Shown in pieces: positions 51,440-60,469 of a stretch of 64,000 nt of DNA. Location of the stretch: the NCBI GenBank assembly GCA_963822485.1, contig CAWGHW010000003.1, positions 135,696 through 199,695 of the forward strand, given 5' to 3'. The stretch is from DASUBV01 sp963822485 (GTDB lineage: Bacteria; Actinomycetota; Actinomycetes; Streptosporangiales; Streptosporangiaceae). The number at the start of each line of letters is the position of its first letter. The stretch's first letter is position 1. Position numbers and translations under genes: made by a program. The notes beneath the pieces were generated by a model that saw nothing but the letters and a program-made list of their open reading frames with translations, was not told the origin of the DNA and made no database searches.

Positions 51440-52801
51440 GGCGTCGTGACATGAAGACGGTCATCGCGTGATCTCATCGAGTTCCTGCGAAAGATCTCAG
51501 TGAGAAGGAGTCACGCGATGACCGCAGTTCCCAGTATCGACATGTCCGGCTGGCTGCACGAGCACCTTGACCAGGCGTCCCCGGATCTGCTGCGGGAGAT
51601 GGTCCGCTCGTTCGCGCAGGCGCTGATGGGCGCCGAGGCCGAGGCGGTCTGCGGCGCCGGCTACGGCGAGCGCAGCGATGACCGCACGAACACCCGTAAC
51701 GGGTACCGGTCCCGCGAGTGGGATACCCGGGCCGGGTCGATCGACCTGCAGGTGCCGAAGCTCCGGCAGGGCTCGTACTTCCCGGGGTGGCTGCTGGAGC
51801 GCCGCCGCCGGGCCGAGGCCGCCCTCGTGTCCGTGGTCGCGACCAGCTGCCTGCTCGGCGTCTCCACGCGGCGGGTGGAGAAGCTGATCCAGCAGCTGGG
51901 CATCACGTCCCTGTCGAAGTCGCAGGTCAGCGAGATGGCCCGCGATTTAGACGCTCAGGTCGAGGCGTTCCGCACCCGGCCGCTGGACGCCGGGCCGTAC
52001 ACGTTCGTCGCGGCGGACGCCCTGGTCCTGAAGGTGAGGGAGGCCGGCCGGACCGTGAACGTGCACGCGATGATCGCTACCGGCGTGAACGCCGAGGGCT
52101 ACCGGGAGATCCTCGGCCTGCAGGTCTCCTCCGCCGAGGACGGCGCCGGGTGGCTGGCGTTCTTCCGGGACCTCACCGCCCGCGGCCTGTCCGGGGTCGC
52201 CCTCGTCACCTCCGACGCGCACCGCGGGCTGACCGCCGCGATCGGCGCGACGCTGCCCGGCGCGGCGTGGCAGCGGTGCAGAACCCACTACGCCGCCAAC
52301 TTGATGGCCGTCACTCCCAAGGCCGCGTGGGGCGGGGTGCGGGCCCTGCTGCACTCGGTCTATGACCAGCCCGACGCTGATGCCGTCCGCGCCCAGTTCG
52401 ACCGCGTCCTCGACTCCCTCGGCGACAAGCTCCCGCAGGTCACCGCGCACCTGGATGAGGCCCGCGCGGACATCCTCGCGTTCGCCGCGTTCCCGAAGGA
52501 GGTCTGGCGCCAGGTCTGGCCCGACAACCCGCAGGAACGGCTGAACCGGGAAATTCGGAGACGGACCGACGTCGTGGGCATCTTCCCGGCCCGCGATGCC
52601 CTGATCCGGCTCGTCGGCGCGGTCCTAGCCGAGCAGCATGACGAGTGGACCGAGATGCGCCGCTACATCGGCCTGGACGTCCTCGCCCGCTGCCGCCAGG
52701 TCACCGCCACGCCGGAAAAGACCGAGGAGGTGACGCTCACCGCCCTGACCGCCTAAAGTCCCAACCGAGAATCACGCGGAACTGCCTTCACACACCACTC
52801 C
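51440..52801 (+). mobile_element. IS256-family insertion sequence
   Basis: Encloses one transposase. Imperfect terminal inverted repeats: GAAGACGGTCATCGCGTGAT at 51453-51472 on the left, matching the reverse complement of 52767-52789 on the right (GAAGGCAGT-TC-CGCGTGAT), with weaker similarity extending outward to a GG/CC pair at 51440 and 52801. Boundaries are approximate, and I find no clear target-site duplication. Confidence 0.65.
51518..52756 (+). CDS. IS256-family (mutator-type) transposase
   Basis: 412 residues from ATG 51518 (GAAGGAG site). MSGWLHEHLDQASPDLLREMVRSFAQALMGAEAEAVCGAGYGERSDDRTNTRNGYRSR is the standard IS256 N terminus; the DDE residues are in FVAADALVLKV, VTSDAHRGLTAAI and PQERLNREIRRR. 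Full length and uninterrupted, so probably active or recently so. Confidence 0.93.
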   Translation: MTAVPSIDMSGWLHEHLDQASPDLLREMVRSFAQALMGAEAEAVCGAGYGERSDDRTNTRNGYRSREWDTRAGSIDLQVPKLRQGSYFPGWLLERRRRAEAALVSVVATSCLLGVSTRRVEKLIQQLGITSLSKSQVSEMARDLDAQVEAFRTRPLDAGPYTFVAADALVLKVREAGRTVNVHAMIATGVNAEGYREILGLQVSSAEDGAGWLAFFRDLTARGLSGVALVTSDAHRGLTAAIGATLPGAAWQRCRTHYAANLMAVTPKAAWGGVRALLHSVYDQPDADAVRAQFDRVLDSLGDKLPQVTAHLDEARADILAFAAFPKEVWRQVWPDNPQERLNREIRRRTDVVGIFPARDALIRLVGAVLAEQHDEWTEMRRYIGLDVLARCRQVTATPEKTEEVTLTALTA

Positions 52802-52831
52802 CGCGGACGTGACCTGCTGTGCGGGCCGCCC

Positions 52832-52980
52832 CCTCAACCCGATAGCCAGGATTCGCGGCGGCCAGGACCTGTCAAGAGCGCCTTCGGCGTCCTGCGGACC
52901 GGGCAAGCCCGGCTCTTGGCAGGTCCCTGTCACCGACAGTCCCGCCCGCCGCGCAAAGTCCGGCACCTATCGGGTTGAGG
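52832..52980. other. 149-bp multi-stem inverted-repeat element
   Basis: Outer stem CCTCAACCCGATAG / CTATCGGGTTGAGG (52832-52845 and 52967-52980, perfect). Middle stem CGCGGCGG / CCGCCGCG (52854-52861, 52946-52953). Inner 15-bp stem with one mismatch (52865-52879, 52912-52926). Two small hairpins lie in its loop (CGCC-TTC-GGCG and CCGGGC-AA-GCCCGG), and an adjacent hairpin CTGTC-ACC-GACAG at 52927-52939. Not coding. Could be a structured RNA, a MITE or a recombination substrate. Confidence 0.7.
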
Positions 52981-53275
52981 CGGAGGAGTGGTCTCGGATC
53001 GCCTGAACCGCAGCGGGCCGGACGTAACGCGCAGCAGGTTCAAAAGGTCATGAACTGGCTTGTTGGCACATATTGAGCGTGTCGCTGGGGTGTGGGTTTC
53101 GGTACATCCAGGAGGCGGCGCGCGGAGTGGGAGCGGGCTGGCGTGTTGTTAGCGGGACGGGTGGCGCTCCGGGGGCCGCTGCACCCTGGTTGAGCGGTCT
53201 GCCCGGTCGTGTGTGCCCCGTTGCAGACCTCGGCATGTACGTAACGGGACACCCACAGTCGCGCTCGGCGGCGGC
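52981..53275. other. intergenic region without recognised features
   Basis: About 295 bp between the structured element and the GntR/FCD gene. Open frames here are short and unsupported; I see no promoter or repeat I trust. Confidence 0.35.
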
Positions 53276-53974
53276 TCAGCCGGAACGGGCCTCGTCGCCG
53301 GAGCGGCCGACCCACAGGCCGCGGGTGTGCCCGACGTGCGCGGTCATCAGCGACTCGGCCTCGGCCACGTCGCCGGATTGCAGCACCTTCAGCATGACCC
53401 GGTGCTCACGGGCCGAGGCCAGGAGCTGGCCGTTGTCGGCCAGCTCCTGCAGGCCGAACAGCCGGGCCTGACGGCGCAGCCGGTCGACCAGGTCGGTCAG
53501 CCGAGGGTTTCCGATGGTCGAGATGAGCTGAGAGTGGAAGCGCCGGTCGCAGTCCAGGTAGTCGATCAGGTCGCCGCGCTCCGCGGCCGACTCGATGGCC
53601 TCGCCGGTCTCGTTCAGCGCGGCGATCTTCTCCGGGGTCAGCAGCTTGGCCACCTGAGCCATGATCGGCACCTCGATCAGCAGCCGGATCTGCGAGATCT
53701 GGTCCAGGTCCGACTCGGAGACGGCCATGACTCGGAACCCGCGGTTGCGGACCGCCTCCATCATGCCCTCGCCGACCAGGTCGAGCATGGCCTCGCGGAC
53801 CGGCGTGGCCGACACCTGGAAGCGCTCGGCCAGCGTGGGCGCCGAGTAGATCACCCCCGGCTGCAGCTCCCCGGCCACGACCGCGGCCTCCAGGGCCCGG
53901 GTGACCTGCTCGCGCAGGCTGTCGGACCGGACCGCAGAGATCTTGTCCGGTCCTCCAAGACGGTCGATGGTCAT
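53276..53974 (-). CDS. GntR-family regulator with FCD domain
   Basis: 232 residues: a winged helix (SLREQVTRALEAAVVAGELQPGVIYSAPTLAERFQVSATPVREAMLDLVGEGMMEAV) and an FCD domain with metal-ligand candidates Asp/His in YLDCDRRFHSQL, His in SAREHRVML and His in TAHVGHTRG. FCD regulators often control catabolism of amino or hydroxy acids. It is a candidate regulator of the hydroxyproline block, from which it is now separated by about 9 kb of mobile DNA, but no copy of the ATGTGACAT motif was found at its own promoter. Confidence 0.88.
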   Translation of the reverse strand: MTIDRLGGPDKISAVRSDSLREQVTRALEAAVVAGELQPGVIYSAPTLAERFQVSATPVREAMLDLVGEGMMEAVRNRGFRVMAVSESDLDQISQIRLLIEVPIMAQVAKLLTPEKIAALNETGEAIESAAERGDLIDYLDCDRRFHSQLISTIGNPRLTDLVDRLRRQARLFGLQELADNGQLLASAREHRVMLKVLQSGDVAEAESLMTAHVGHTRGLWVGRSGDEARSG

Positions 53975-54122
53975 GCCACCTGGCTCCCTGATTAGCCCGG
54001 AGCCAAGCCATGAGCTCCAGAACGTGGTAGCTCATCCTACCGAGCCGTGATCAGCGGATATATCGCCGCGACCGCACTTCATTCATACCCGGCCGACATT
54101 TGAGTACCTGGTCAGCCAGGCA

Positions 54123-54557
54123 TCAGCTCACTCCGATGAACTGGTGGTCAGTGAGGATCCGGCCGTCGCTGTCCAGGGCCAGGATGTCCAGGCCGCCCCC
54201 GACGACCTGGCCAGTGCGGGTCGACACCATCGACCACCGGATGCTGAGCACACCGGACAGCAGGGGGAGCGCCTCCTCGGCCGCCTTGAAGACATGCTCG
54301 CCCGACGCCACGAACATCTCGTACGCACGCGTCACCCTGGCGTTCAGGGCGTCGTGACCCCGGACTTCCAGCGGCGGCACCGAGAACGCCAGCCGCCCAG
54401 CCGCCTCGCGGACCTCCTGAGGCGGGTCGACCAGCACCTGGAGCCCGTCAGATGCCCATAGTTCGCGGATCAGCTTGGCCCGCGCGGCCGGATCGGGCTC
54501 GTTCCACTGCGCGACGTACCGGTCGGCCCATTGCTTGATGTCGAGTGGGTTGCTCAT
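54123..54557 (-). CDS. SnoaL/NTF2-like protein
   Basis: 144 residues from ATG 54557: IKQWADRYVAQWNEPDPAARAKLIRELWASDGLQVLVDPPQ ... RGHDALNARVTRAYEMFV ... VLSIRWSMVSTRTGQVVGGGLDILALDSDGRILTDHQFIG. This is the cone-shaped NTF2-like fold; the typical role is as a small isomerase or cyclase or a nuclear-transport-like binding protein. Catalytic residues cannot be fixed. Divergent from the RibD_C gene. Confidence 0.8.
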   Translation of the reverse strand: MSNPLDIKQWADRYVAQWNEPDPAARAKLIRELWASDGLQVLVDPPQEVREAAGRLAFSVPPLEVRGHDALNARVTRAYEMFVASGEHVFKAAEEALPLLSGVLSIRWSMVSTRTGQVVGGGLDILALDSDGRILTDHQFIGVS

Positions 54558-54705
54558 GCCCTCAGTGTGTCGGCGCCCCTGCATCGACGCGATTCCCCGC
54601 CGGGAATTGCGGCGCCGCCGACCCGACGCCGCCCCAGCCTGTCGGATGCGCTGGTTAGCGTGTCGACTATCAGCCTGCCAGTTGGCTGCGACGATGTGGG
54701 GGTCG

Positions 54706-55509
54706 ATGGTGGACACCGCAGCCGATGTCGGTGCGGCTCACTCGTCCAGGCCGCGGCTGGTCGTGTCGGTGACCGCCTCAGCTGACGGGCGGGTGACGCT
54801 CAACCGCGCTAGCCGCCTGCTGGACGAAGCCACCCGAAAGGTGTGGGACTCCATCCATCCCGCCAGCGCGGACGAGATGTTCGCAGCACGCCACGCCGAG
54901 ATCGAGCGGCGGTACGCGCCCCAGGTGGTCCTGGAGGGAAGCGGAACATTCGTCGCGGATACCGACGGAGCGCTCACAGGCTTGCCTGCGCCCCATGGCG
55001 ACATCGCGGCGCTCTACGACGACTTCCTGCCCGCCGAGCCCAGCTCCCGCTGGTTCGCTGTCGTCGACGGCCGCGGCCGGATCAGGTGGACCCACAAAGG
55101 AGACGCCGACCGGCGGCTGCTGGTCATCGTGTCGCACGCCACGCCAGCGCCGTACCTGGCGTATCTACGGAGCGAGGATGTCCCCTACCTGGTCGCTGGC
55201 GACGGGCCGGTCGACCTGGGCGGCGCTCTGCGCACGATGAAGCATCAGCTCGGCGTGACCTGTGTCGTCTCGGAAGCCGGAGGCGGCCTCAACGGTGCGT
55301 TGCTGCGTTCCGGGCTCGTTGACGAGCTTCACTTGATGCTCTTGCCGTCACTGATCGGCGGCCTCGGAACCCCGACCACCTTCGACGGCGTTCCCCTTCA
55401 GCCAGGCCAGCTCCCGACCCGGCTGCGGTTGCTAGACGCACATGTCACGGCAGATGGCATCGTCTCGCTGCACTACGAGATCGATCGTCAGCCTGCCTCC
55501 GCCGCCTGA
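54706..55509 (+). CDS. RibD C-terminal (DHFR-like) reductase
   Basis: 267 residues from ATG 54706 (GGGGGT site; ATG 54694 is alternative). PRLVVSVTASADGRVTLNRASRLLDEATRKVWDSIHPAS and YLVAGDGPVDLGGALRTMKHQLGVTCVVSEAGGGLNGALLRSGLVDELHLMLLPSLIGG are characteristic of the riboflavin reductase-like domain. Not next to other riboflavin genes, so probably a distinct reductase. Confidence 0.85.
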   Translation: MVDTAADVGAAHSSRPRLVVSVTASADGRVTLNRASRLLDEATRKVWDSIHPASADEMFAARHAEIERRYAPQVVLEGSGTFVADTDGALTGLPAPHGDIAALYDDFLPAEPSSRWFAVVDGRGRIRWTHKGDADRRLLVIVSHATPAPYLAYLRSEDVPYLVAGDGPVDLGGALRTMKHQLGVTCVVSEAGGGLNGALLRSGLVDELHLMLLPSLIGGLGTPTTFDGVPLQPGQLPTRLRLLDAHVTADGIVSLHYEIDRQPASAA

Positions 55510-55620
55510 CGCTATGCCTGGGCCTGCAGGTCGCCGCCAGCCCGCCGGAAGCCTGGACCTGGTTCAGCCGTATCGGCGCGATCGGCGGCGGGAGCATGGA
55601 CGTGCGCTCCAAGGCCATGG

Positions 55621-56602
55621 TCAGCGGTCGATGGAGGCCATGTTCGCTTCGTCGTGGCGCTCGCCGGAGGCCGGCGTCAGGTTGTTGAGCCGTTGGAGCT
55701 GGTCGTCGGTCAGTTCGATGGCGTCGGCGGCGGTGTTCTCTTCGACGCGGGCGACCCGCCGGGTGCCGGGGATCGGGGCGATGTCGTCGCCCTGGGCGAG
55801 CAGCCAGGCCAGGGCGATCTGCGCCGGGGTGGCGCCGGCCTCGGCGGCGACGGCCGCGACCTCGTCGACGATGGCCAGGTTGCGCTGGAAGTTCTCCCCG
55901 GTGAAGCGGGGGTTGGTCTTGCGCCAGTCGTCGTCGGGGATGTCGTCGACGGTGCGGATCTGGCCGGTGAGGAAGCCGTGGCCGAGCGGGGAGTAGGGGA
56001 CGAAGCCGATGCCCAGCCGGCGCAGCAGCGGTAGCAGCTCGGCCTCGGGGTCGCGGGTCCACAGCGAGTACTCGGTCTGCAGCGCGGCGAGCGGGTGGAC
56101 GGCGTGGGCGCGGCGGATCGTGCCGGGGCTGGCCTCGGACAGGCCGATGTAGCGGACCTTGCCCTCGGTGACCAGGTCGGCCAGGGCGCCGACGGTCTCC
56201 TCGATGGGCGTGTTCGGGTCGACCCGGTGCTGGTAGTACAGGTCGATGTAGTCCGTGCCGAGCCGCTTGAGGGAGCCCTCGGCCGCGGCGCGGACGTTGG
56301 CCGCGCTGCTGTCGGTGACGCCGGGCCCGCCGCCGGAGTGGGAGACGAGGCCGAACTTCGTGGCCACCACGACCTGGTCGCGGCGGTCCTTGATCGCCTC
56401 GCCGACCAGTTCCTCGCTGTGGAACGGGCCGTAGATCTCGGCGGTGTCGATGTGGGTGACGCCCAGGTCCAGCGCGCGGTGGATGGCGCGGATCGGACTC
56501 GGCGTCATCAAGGCCCCCGCCGCTGGTGTAGGTCCCGGCCATGGTCATGGCGCCCAGGCCGATCCGGGAGACGTCCAGCCCGCCCAGAGACACGTGCTTC
56601 AT
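55621..56602 (-). CDS. aldo/keto reductase, +1 frame interruption
   Basis: About 326 residues. It starts MKHVSLGGLDVSRIGLGAMTMAGTY (ATG 56602, AAGGAG site); one extra G near 56506 shifts the frame; the rest follows (RAIHRALDLGVTHIDTAEIYGPF, VVVATKFGLV, IDLYYQHRVDP). The tetrad Asp, Tyr, Lys, His is present. Divergent from an MmyB-type regulator, an arrangement frequent in actinomycetes, where the regulator controls the reductase. Confidence 0.82.
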
Positions 56603-56729
56603 CAGGTAGCTCCTTCTTCGTTGTTTCCGGGTTCCAGGTAACGCCTCGTCGCCGAGGCGGAGAAGTTGCTGGTGGAGGGTGTACTGACAGCCCACCCCTG
56701 ATCCTGGGAACTGCGCCTAGCCTGGAGGC

Positions 56730-57611
56730 GTGGACAACCGCGACGAGGTCAGGGCCTTCCTCAGCTCCCGCCGGGCCAAGATCACCCCCGAGCAGGCCGG
56801 GCTGGCGCACTACGGCCGCAACCGCCGGGTGCCCGGCCTGCGCCGCAGCGAGGTCGCCGACCTGGCCGGAGTCAGCGTCGAGTACTACGCGCAGCTCGAG
56901 CGCGGCAATCTCGCCGGTGTTTCAGAGAGCGTGCTCGACGCGCTCAGCCGGGCCCTGCACCTCAGCGAGGCCGAGCGGGAGCACCTGCTCGATCTCGCCC
57001 GCGCCGCCGGCCCCGCGCGCCGCGCCCGCCGCAGGTCCCCGGCCTGGGAGGTGCGACCCAGCGTTGCCCGCATCCTTGCCGGGATGACCGAGGTACCGGC
57101 CTTCGTCGAGAACGGTCGCCTGGACGTGCTCGCCGCGAATCCCCTCGCGCAGGCGCTGTACGCGCCGGCGTTCGCCGGCCCTTCCCGGCCGGTGAACCTG
57201 GCCCGGTTCAACTTCCTCAGCCCGCACGCCCGCACGTTCTGGGGCAACTGGGAACGCGCCGCCGACGACACCGTGGCCATGCTGCGCACCGAAGTCGGTC
57301 GCGACCCCTACGACAAAGGCCTAGCCGACCTGGTGGGAGAGCTGTCCACCCGAAGCGACGAGTTCCGCGTCCGCTGGGGTGCCCACGATGTCCAGCTCCA
57401 CCGCACGGGGCTCAAGCACATCCGGCACCCCGTCGTCGGCGAACTGCACCTGTCCTACGAGGTGATGGAGCTGCCCGCCGACCCCGGCCTGGCCCTGGTC
57501 GCCTTCAGCGCCGAAGCAGGCTCACCCGACGACGACGCCCTCCGGCTCCTCGCCAGCTGGGCGGCCACCCACGAGCCAGCCGACGCTCCGGCGACGCCCG
57601 GCCAGACGTAA
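56730..57611 (+). CDS. XRE-family regulator with MmyB-like ligand domain
   Basis: 293 residues. The HTH is VRAFLSSRRAKITPEQAGLAHYGRNRRVPGLRRSEVADLAGVSVEYYAQLERGNLAGVSESVLDALSRAL, and the C-terminal MmyB/PAS-like domain reads PAFVENGRLDVLAANPLAQALYAP ... FWGNWERAADDTVAMLR. Members bind a hydrophobic ligand. Presumably regulates the divergent AKR gene. Confidence 0.9.
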   Translation: MDNRDEVRAFLSSRRAKITPEQAGLAHYGRNRRVPGLRRSEVADLAGVSVEYYAQLERGNLAGVSESVLDALSRALHLSEAEREHLLDLARAAGPARRARRRSPAWEVRPSVARILAGMTEVPAFVENGRLDVLAANPLAQALYAPAFAGPSRPVNLARFNFLSPHARTFWGNWERAADDTVAMLRTEVGRDPYDKGLADLVGELSTRSDEFRVRWGAHDVQLHRTGLKHIRHPVVGELHLSYEVMELPADPGLALVAFSAEAGSPDDDALRLLASWAATHEPADAPATPGQT

Positions 57612-57913
57612 TCCCGCAAGGCACAGATCGCATCGGGACGGGCGTCCCAGCAGGTTTCGAAACGTGGGCATACGGCTCCGGAGGCCGCCTTGTCGAACTA
57701 GCGAATTTACATCGCTGAGCTGGTCAGTCTCCGGAGCCGGAGAGGTCAGTTGTCGTGCTTGCTCCGCGTATGTTCCGGATCTTGAAACCGGGACGGGTGA
57801 CTAGCAATCATGGATTCGACGGCAAGCTGAACCGGACCGCAGGGAGCGTCAGCGAGCGAGGACCGGAAGCAGCGCGGCAGCCATTACTAGCCACCTACGC
57901 GCCCTGGTCGTGC
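57612..57913. other. convergent intergenic region with 10-bp inverted repeat
   Basis: Contains GGCTCCGGAG (57674-57683) and its inverted copy CTCCGGAGCC (57729-57738), 45 bp apart, and the first copy of the 45-bp dispersed repeat (57837-57881). No gene seen. Confidence 0.4.
57837..57881. repeat. 45-bp dispersed repeat, copy 1
   Basis: Matches 60254-60298 in the same orientation at 37 of 45 positions (CCGCAGGGA-CG-CAGCGAGCG pattern). The two copies bracket the HSDR_N-like and AlbA_2 modules. Confidence 0.6.
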
Positions 57914-58683
57914 TCACAGTGCCTCTGGCCTGAGGACGCTGGACTTGATGAGGTCGCACAGGTCGTCAGTGTCCATGTTGTGGCCGGTCTGGCGGCGGAG
58001 TTCCTTGCGGATCTGGTCGATCACTGCAGTCGCTGGTGATGACCAGGCCGAGTGACTTGGCGGAGGTTGCGGCCTTGACCCGCCACAGGTCGTCGATGAC
58101 GCGGCGCTTGAACGCTTCCTTGGACAGGTGGAACAGGATGTCGGCCTTCTGGGTGGGGCCGCCCTCGCCGAGCAGGTCGACCTCCAGCGCCATGGTCCAG
58201 CTCGACCGGCATGCCCGGGGTGAGGTGCCAGACCTGCCAGACCTGGCCGTTGGTCAGGATCATCCACTCGACGCCCTCGTTGACGGCGTACATCTCGACC
58301 TGGCGCAGGTGCTTGGCGCCGAGCTTGGTGGTGCAGCGCTTGACCTCGATGAACGCCACGAGCTGCTTGGCGATGCGCACGCCGTAGTCGGCGAACTCGC
58401 CCTTGACCTGGTACTCGGTGGTGAGGTCCTCGTACTTGTCGTAGCCCAGGCCCTCGCACAGGAAGTCGGTGACCAGCAGCCGGGTGTCGCCTTCGTTGGC
58501 GTCGCGGGCGATCAGGTCCGCCAGCGGCCTGGCGAAGCGCCGGACGGCAGTCCGGACCCGGTCACGTGCATCGGCCTCCCACTTCGGCATCTGCCGCGCT
58601 GCGGGCTTCTTCGGCTGCGCGGCCGGTGCACGCGGCTCGTCCGCGACGACTGTTCTGCCGAGTGTGTCCGTGCCGTCCGCCAT
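57914..58683 (-). CDS. HSDR_N-like (type I restriction subunit N-terminal domain) protein, two +1 interruptions
   Basis: About 255 residues when joined. LLVTDFLCEGLGYDKYEDLTTEYQVKGEFADYGVRI, then QLVAFIEVKRCTTKLGAKHLRQVEMYAVNEGVEWMILTNGQVWQVWHL, is the PD-(D/E)XK-like HSDR_N fold (E-V-K core). Extra bases near 58196 and 58032 break it; corrected it reads GMPVELTMALEVDLLG and LVITSDAVIDQIRKEL. No helicase/translocase domain follows, so it is the free-standing type common in actinomycetes, function unclear. Confidence 0.72.
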
Positions 58684-58955
58684 GTCTGCCGCCTTCGTCG
58701 CCGAGCATCATCGTTGTGACTTCCCGTACTCATCTAGACGCTTGGCGCGCTCGAATAAATGGCCACCGATCACCGTCCATTCCGTGAGGTCCAATCCCAG
58801 GAACAACATGCGCGGACCGTGCGGCGCTGCCAGCCTCGACGTACTCGTATCACGCGAAGGAGGCAGGACGGGCACCGGCGGACGCCCGCCCTCCAGCCGA
58901 AGGTCTTCGCTGAATCCGACCGCACACCTACTCTGGCTGCGCGACAATACGTCCC

Positions 58956-59573
58956 ATGCCCGGCGAACAACTCAGTACTCTACTAGCGCTTGCGCATGAG
59001 CTGAACCATGTTGAATGCAAGCGATCTGAACCAATGACAAATCGGCTTTTTACGGCACGGATCGTCCGGGCCATACTCGGAATGAGCAATCGGCGGGACG
59101 GGGGAACTATCGTCATTGGCATCGAGGAAACGGCGTCGGGGCTTTCCGCGACGGGGATGAAGTCCCAAGATCTGGAAACGTGGAACTATGACGATCTTGC
59201 TGACCAGGTCGCTAAATACGCCGATCCATATGCCTCATTTACCCTTTCTGTACAAGAAAACCGAAACGCAAAGTACATACTGATTGAAGTTAGTGAATTC
59301 GCAGAGATTCCAGTCCTTTGCAAGAGCCAGTACGATGCTGGCGGCCGAGTGGTCCTCAAAAATGGTGCTCTATACGTCCGATCCCGCAGCAAGCCTGCCA
59401 CCACCGAGATCGCAAGTCAGACCGAGATGCGTGAAGTAATATCGCTAGGGATTGAAAAGGGACTACGCGACTTTCTGGCCACCGCCCAGCGTGCTGGCAT
59501 TCCTTTGGCGGCGGCGGATCAGCAGAGCGACATAGAGAAATACGAAATGGAGTTGGGCGGATGGGATGAGTGA
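58956..59573 (+). CDS. Schlafen/AlbA_2-domain protein
   Basis: 205 residues. HELNHVECKRSEP ... NRLFTARIVRAILGMSNRRDGGTIVIGIEE is the AlbA_2 (Schlafen-like) signature, with the VECK and GGTIVIGI motifs. The DNA is richer in A/T than the neighbours. The stop overlaps the next ATG by 8 bp, so the two form an operon. Schlafen-type domains occur in putative RNA- or DNA-targeting and defence proteins; activity here is unproved. Confidence 0.85.
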   Translation: MPGEQLSTLLALAHELNHVECKRSEPMTNRLFTARIVRAILGMSNRRDGGTIVIGIEETASGLSATGMKSQDLETWNYDDLADQVAKYADPYASFTLSVQENRNAKYILIEVSEFAEIPVLCKSQYDAGGRVVLKNGALYVRSRSKPATTEIASQTEMREVISLGIEKGLRDFLATAQRAGIPLAAADQQSDIEKYEMELGGWDE

Positions 59574-60241
59574 TCTTAGCCGTGCCATACGGAGCCGCGG
59601 CCACTACAACATAGTAATTCGACCCGAACGCTTCGCAGAAAATCGAGTAGCTTATAGCGATCTCTTTCCGATACTGCAACAGTGTGCAGTGAGGCTGCGC
59701 GGGTGGCCCTTCCCGTTTGTCGGTAAAAGAGAAGACGCGGCGAATTTGCAAGATTCAATCCGCCAAGAAGAAGATTGGGAGACTCACCGAGAAATCTGGC
59801 GATTCTATCGAAGCGGACAGTTTGTCTTTATCGGCGGCATAGCCGAGGACTGGAGTGAGCTGATATCACAGACATTGCCTCCACGCGTGTCGCCCGATAC
59901 ACCGGCGCTCGGCTGTTACGACCTAGTGGCGCGCTGCACGGAGGCGTACGAGCTGGCCGCTCGCCTCTCTAATACGGAAGCAGGTGACTCAGTGATGTAC
60001 ATATCGATTGGTCTCGGCAAGCTGGCTGGCCGCCAACTGTACATGGAAAATCCGATGCGCTCGCTGGCGTCGATCTATAACGCAAATGCCCGAATATCAT
60101 TCGGAAGATGTCGTGTCGCGCGACGATCTGCTCGCTCGGGCTCGGGATCTCGCAATAGAGGCCGCCCGAAAAACATTTGAACGTTTCGGATTCAATGCCA
60201 ATCGCGGCGTTCTTGCCGGGCTTCAGCCTGCACAAGACTAG
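59566..60241 (+). CDS. AlbA_2-partner protein, +1 interruption near the end
   Basis: About 225 residues: HYNIVIRPERFAENRVAYSDLFPILQQCAVRLRGWPFPFVG, then EIWRFYRSGQFVFIGGIAEDW, a pattern I associate with genes coupled to AlbA_2 proteins in actinomycetes. An extra base near 60092 shifts the frame; the intended C terminus is PEYHSEDVVSRDDLLARARDLAIEAARKTFERFGFN. Function unknown, presumably acting with the AlbA_2 protein. Confidence 0.7.
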
Positions 60242-60253
60242 GCTAAACAACCG

Positions 60254-60298
60254 CCGCAGGGACCGCCAGCGAGCGGGGGCCAGAAGTAGCGTAGCAGC
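60254..60298. repeat. 45-bp dispersed repeat, copy 2
   Basis: Second copy of the repeat at 57837-57881, 13 bp after the partner-gene stop. The remaining sequence to the IS start (60299-60469) holds nothing I recognise. Confidence 0.6.
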
Positions 60299-60469
60299 GT
60301 GATAGTACGCCCCTGCGTTCTCGGAGCCTCTACTGTGTCAGGGTGTCGGCCCGTCGTCGCAGGAAGCGATCCCAATAGCGTGACAAGGTACTCCGTGGAA
60401 CGTGGCCCTAGCTATCCCCCGGTACCTACCCGCGGTGTCCCAGCCATCCCAGGGCCACTGTAGGGCCGA

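Noticed and set aside
51440..52801. Exact IS256 borders with target-site duplication
   Set aside because: Inverted repeats are imperfect and the bases outside GG/CC do not match, so exact ends cannot be claimed.
52772..52966. Small ORF across the 149-bp element
   Set aside because: Openness comes from the palindromic GC-rich sequence; there is no ribosome-binding site and the protein is not convincing.
53276..53974. Firm assignment of the FCD GntR as the hydroxyproline regulator
   Set aside because: It is about 9 kb away and the ATGTGACAT motif is absent from its own upstream region; kept only as a candidate.
57640..57900. tRNA or attachment site near the convergent region
   Set aside because: No T-loop or acceptor pattern could be found on either strand; only an inverted repeat and one copy of the dispersed repeat.
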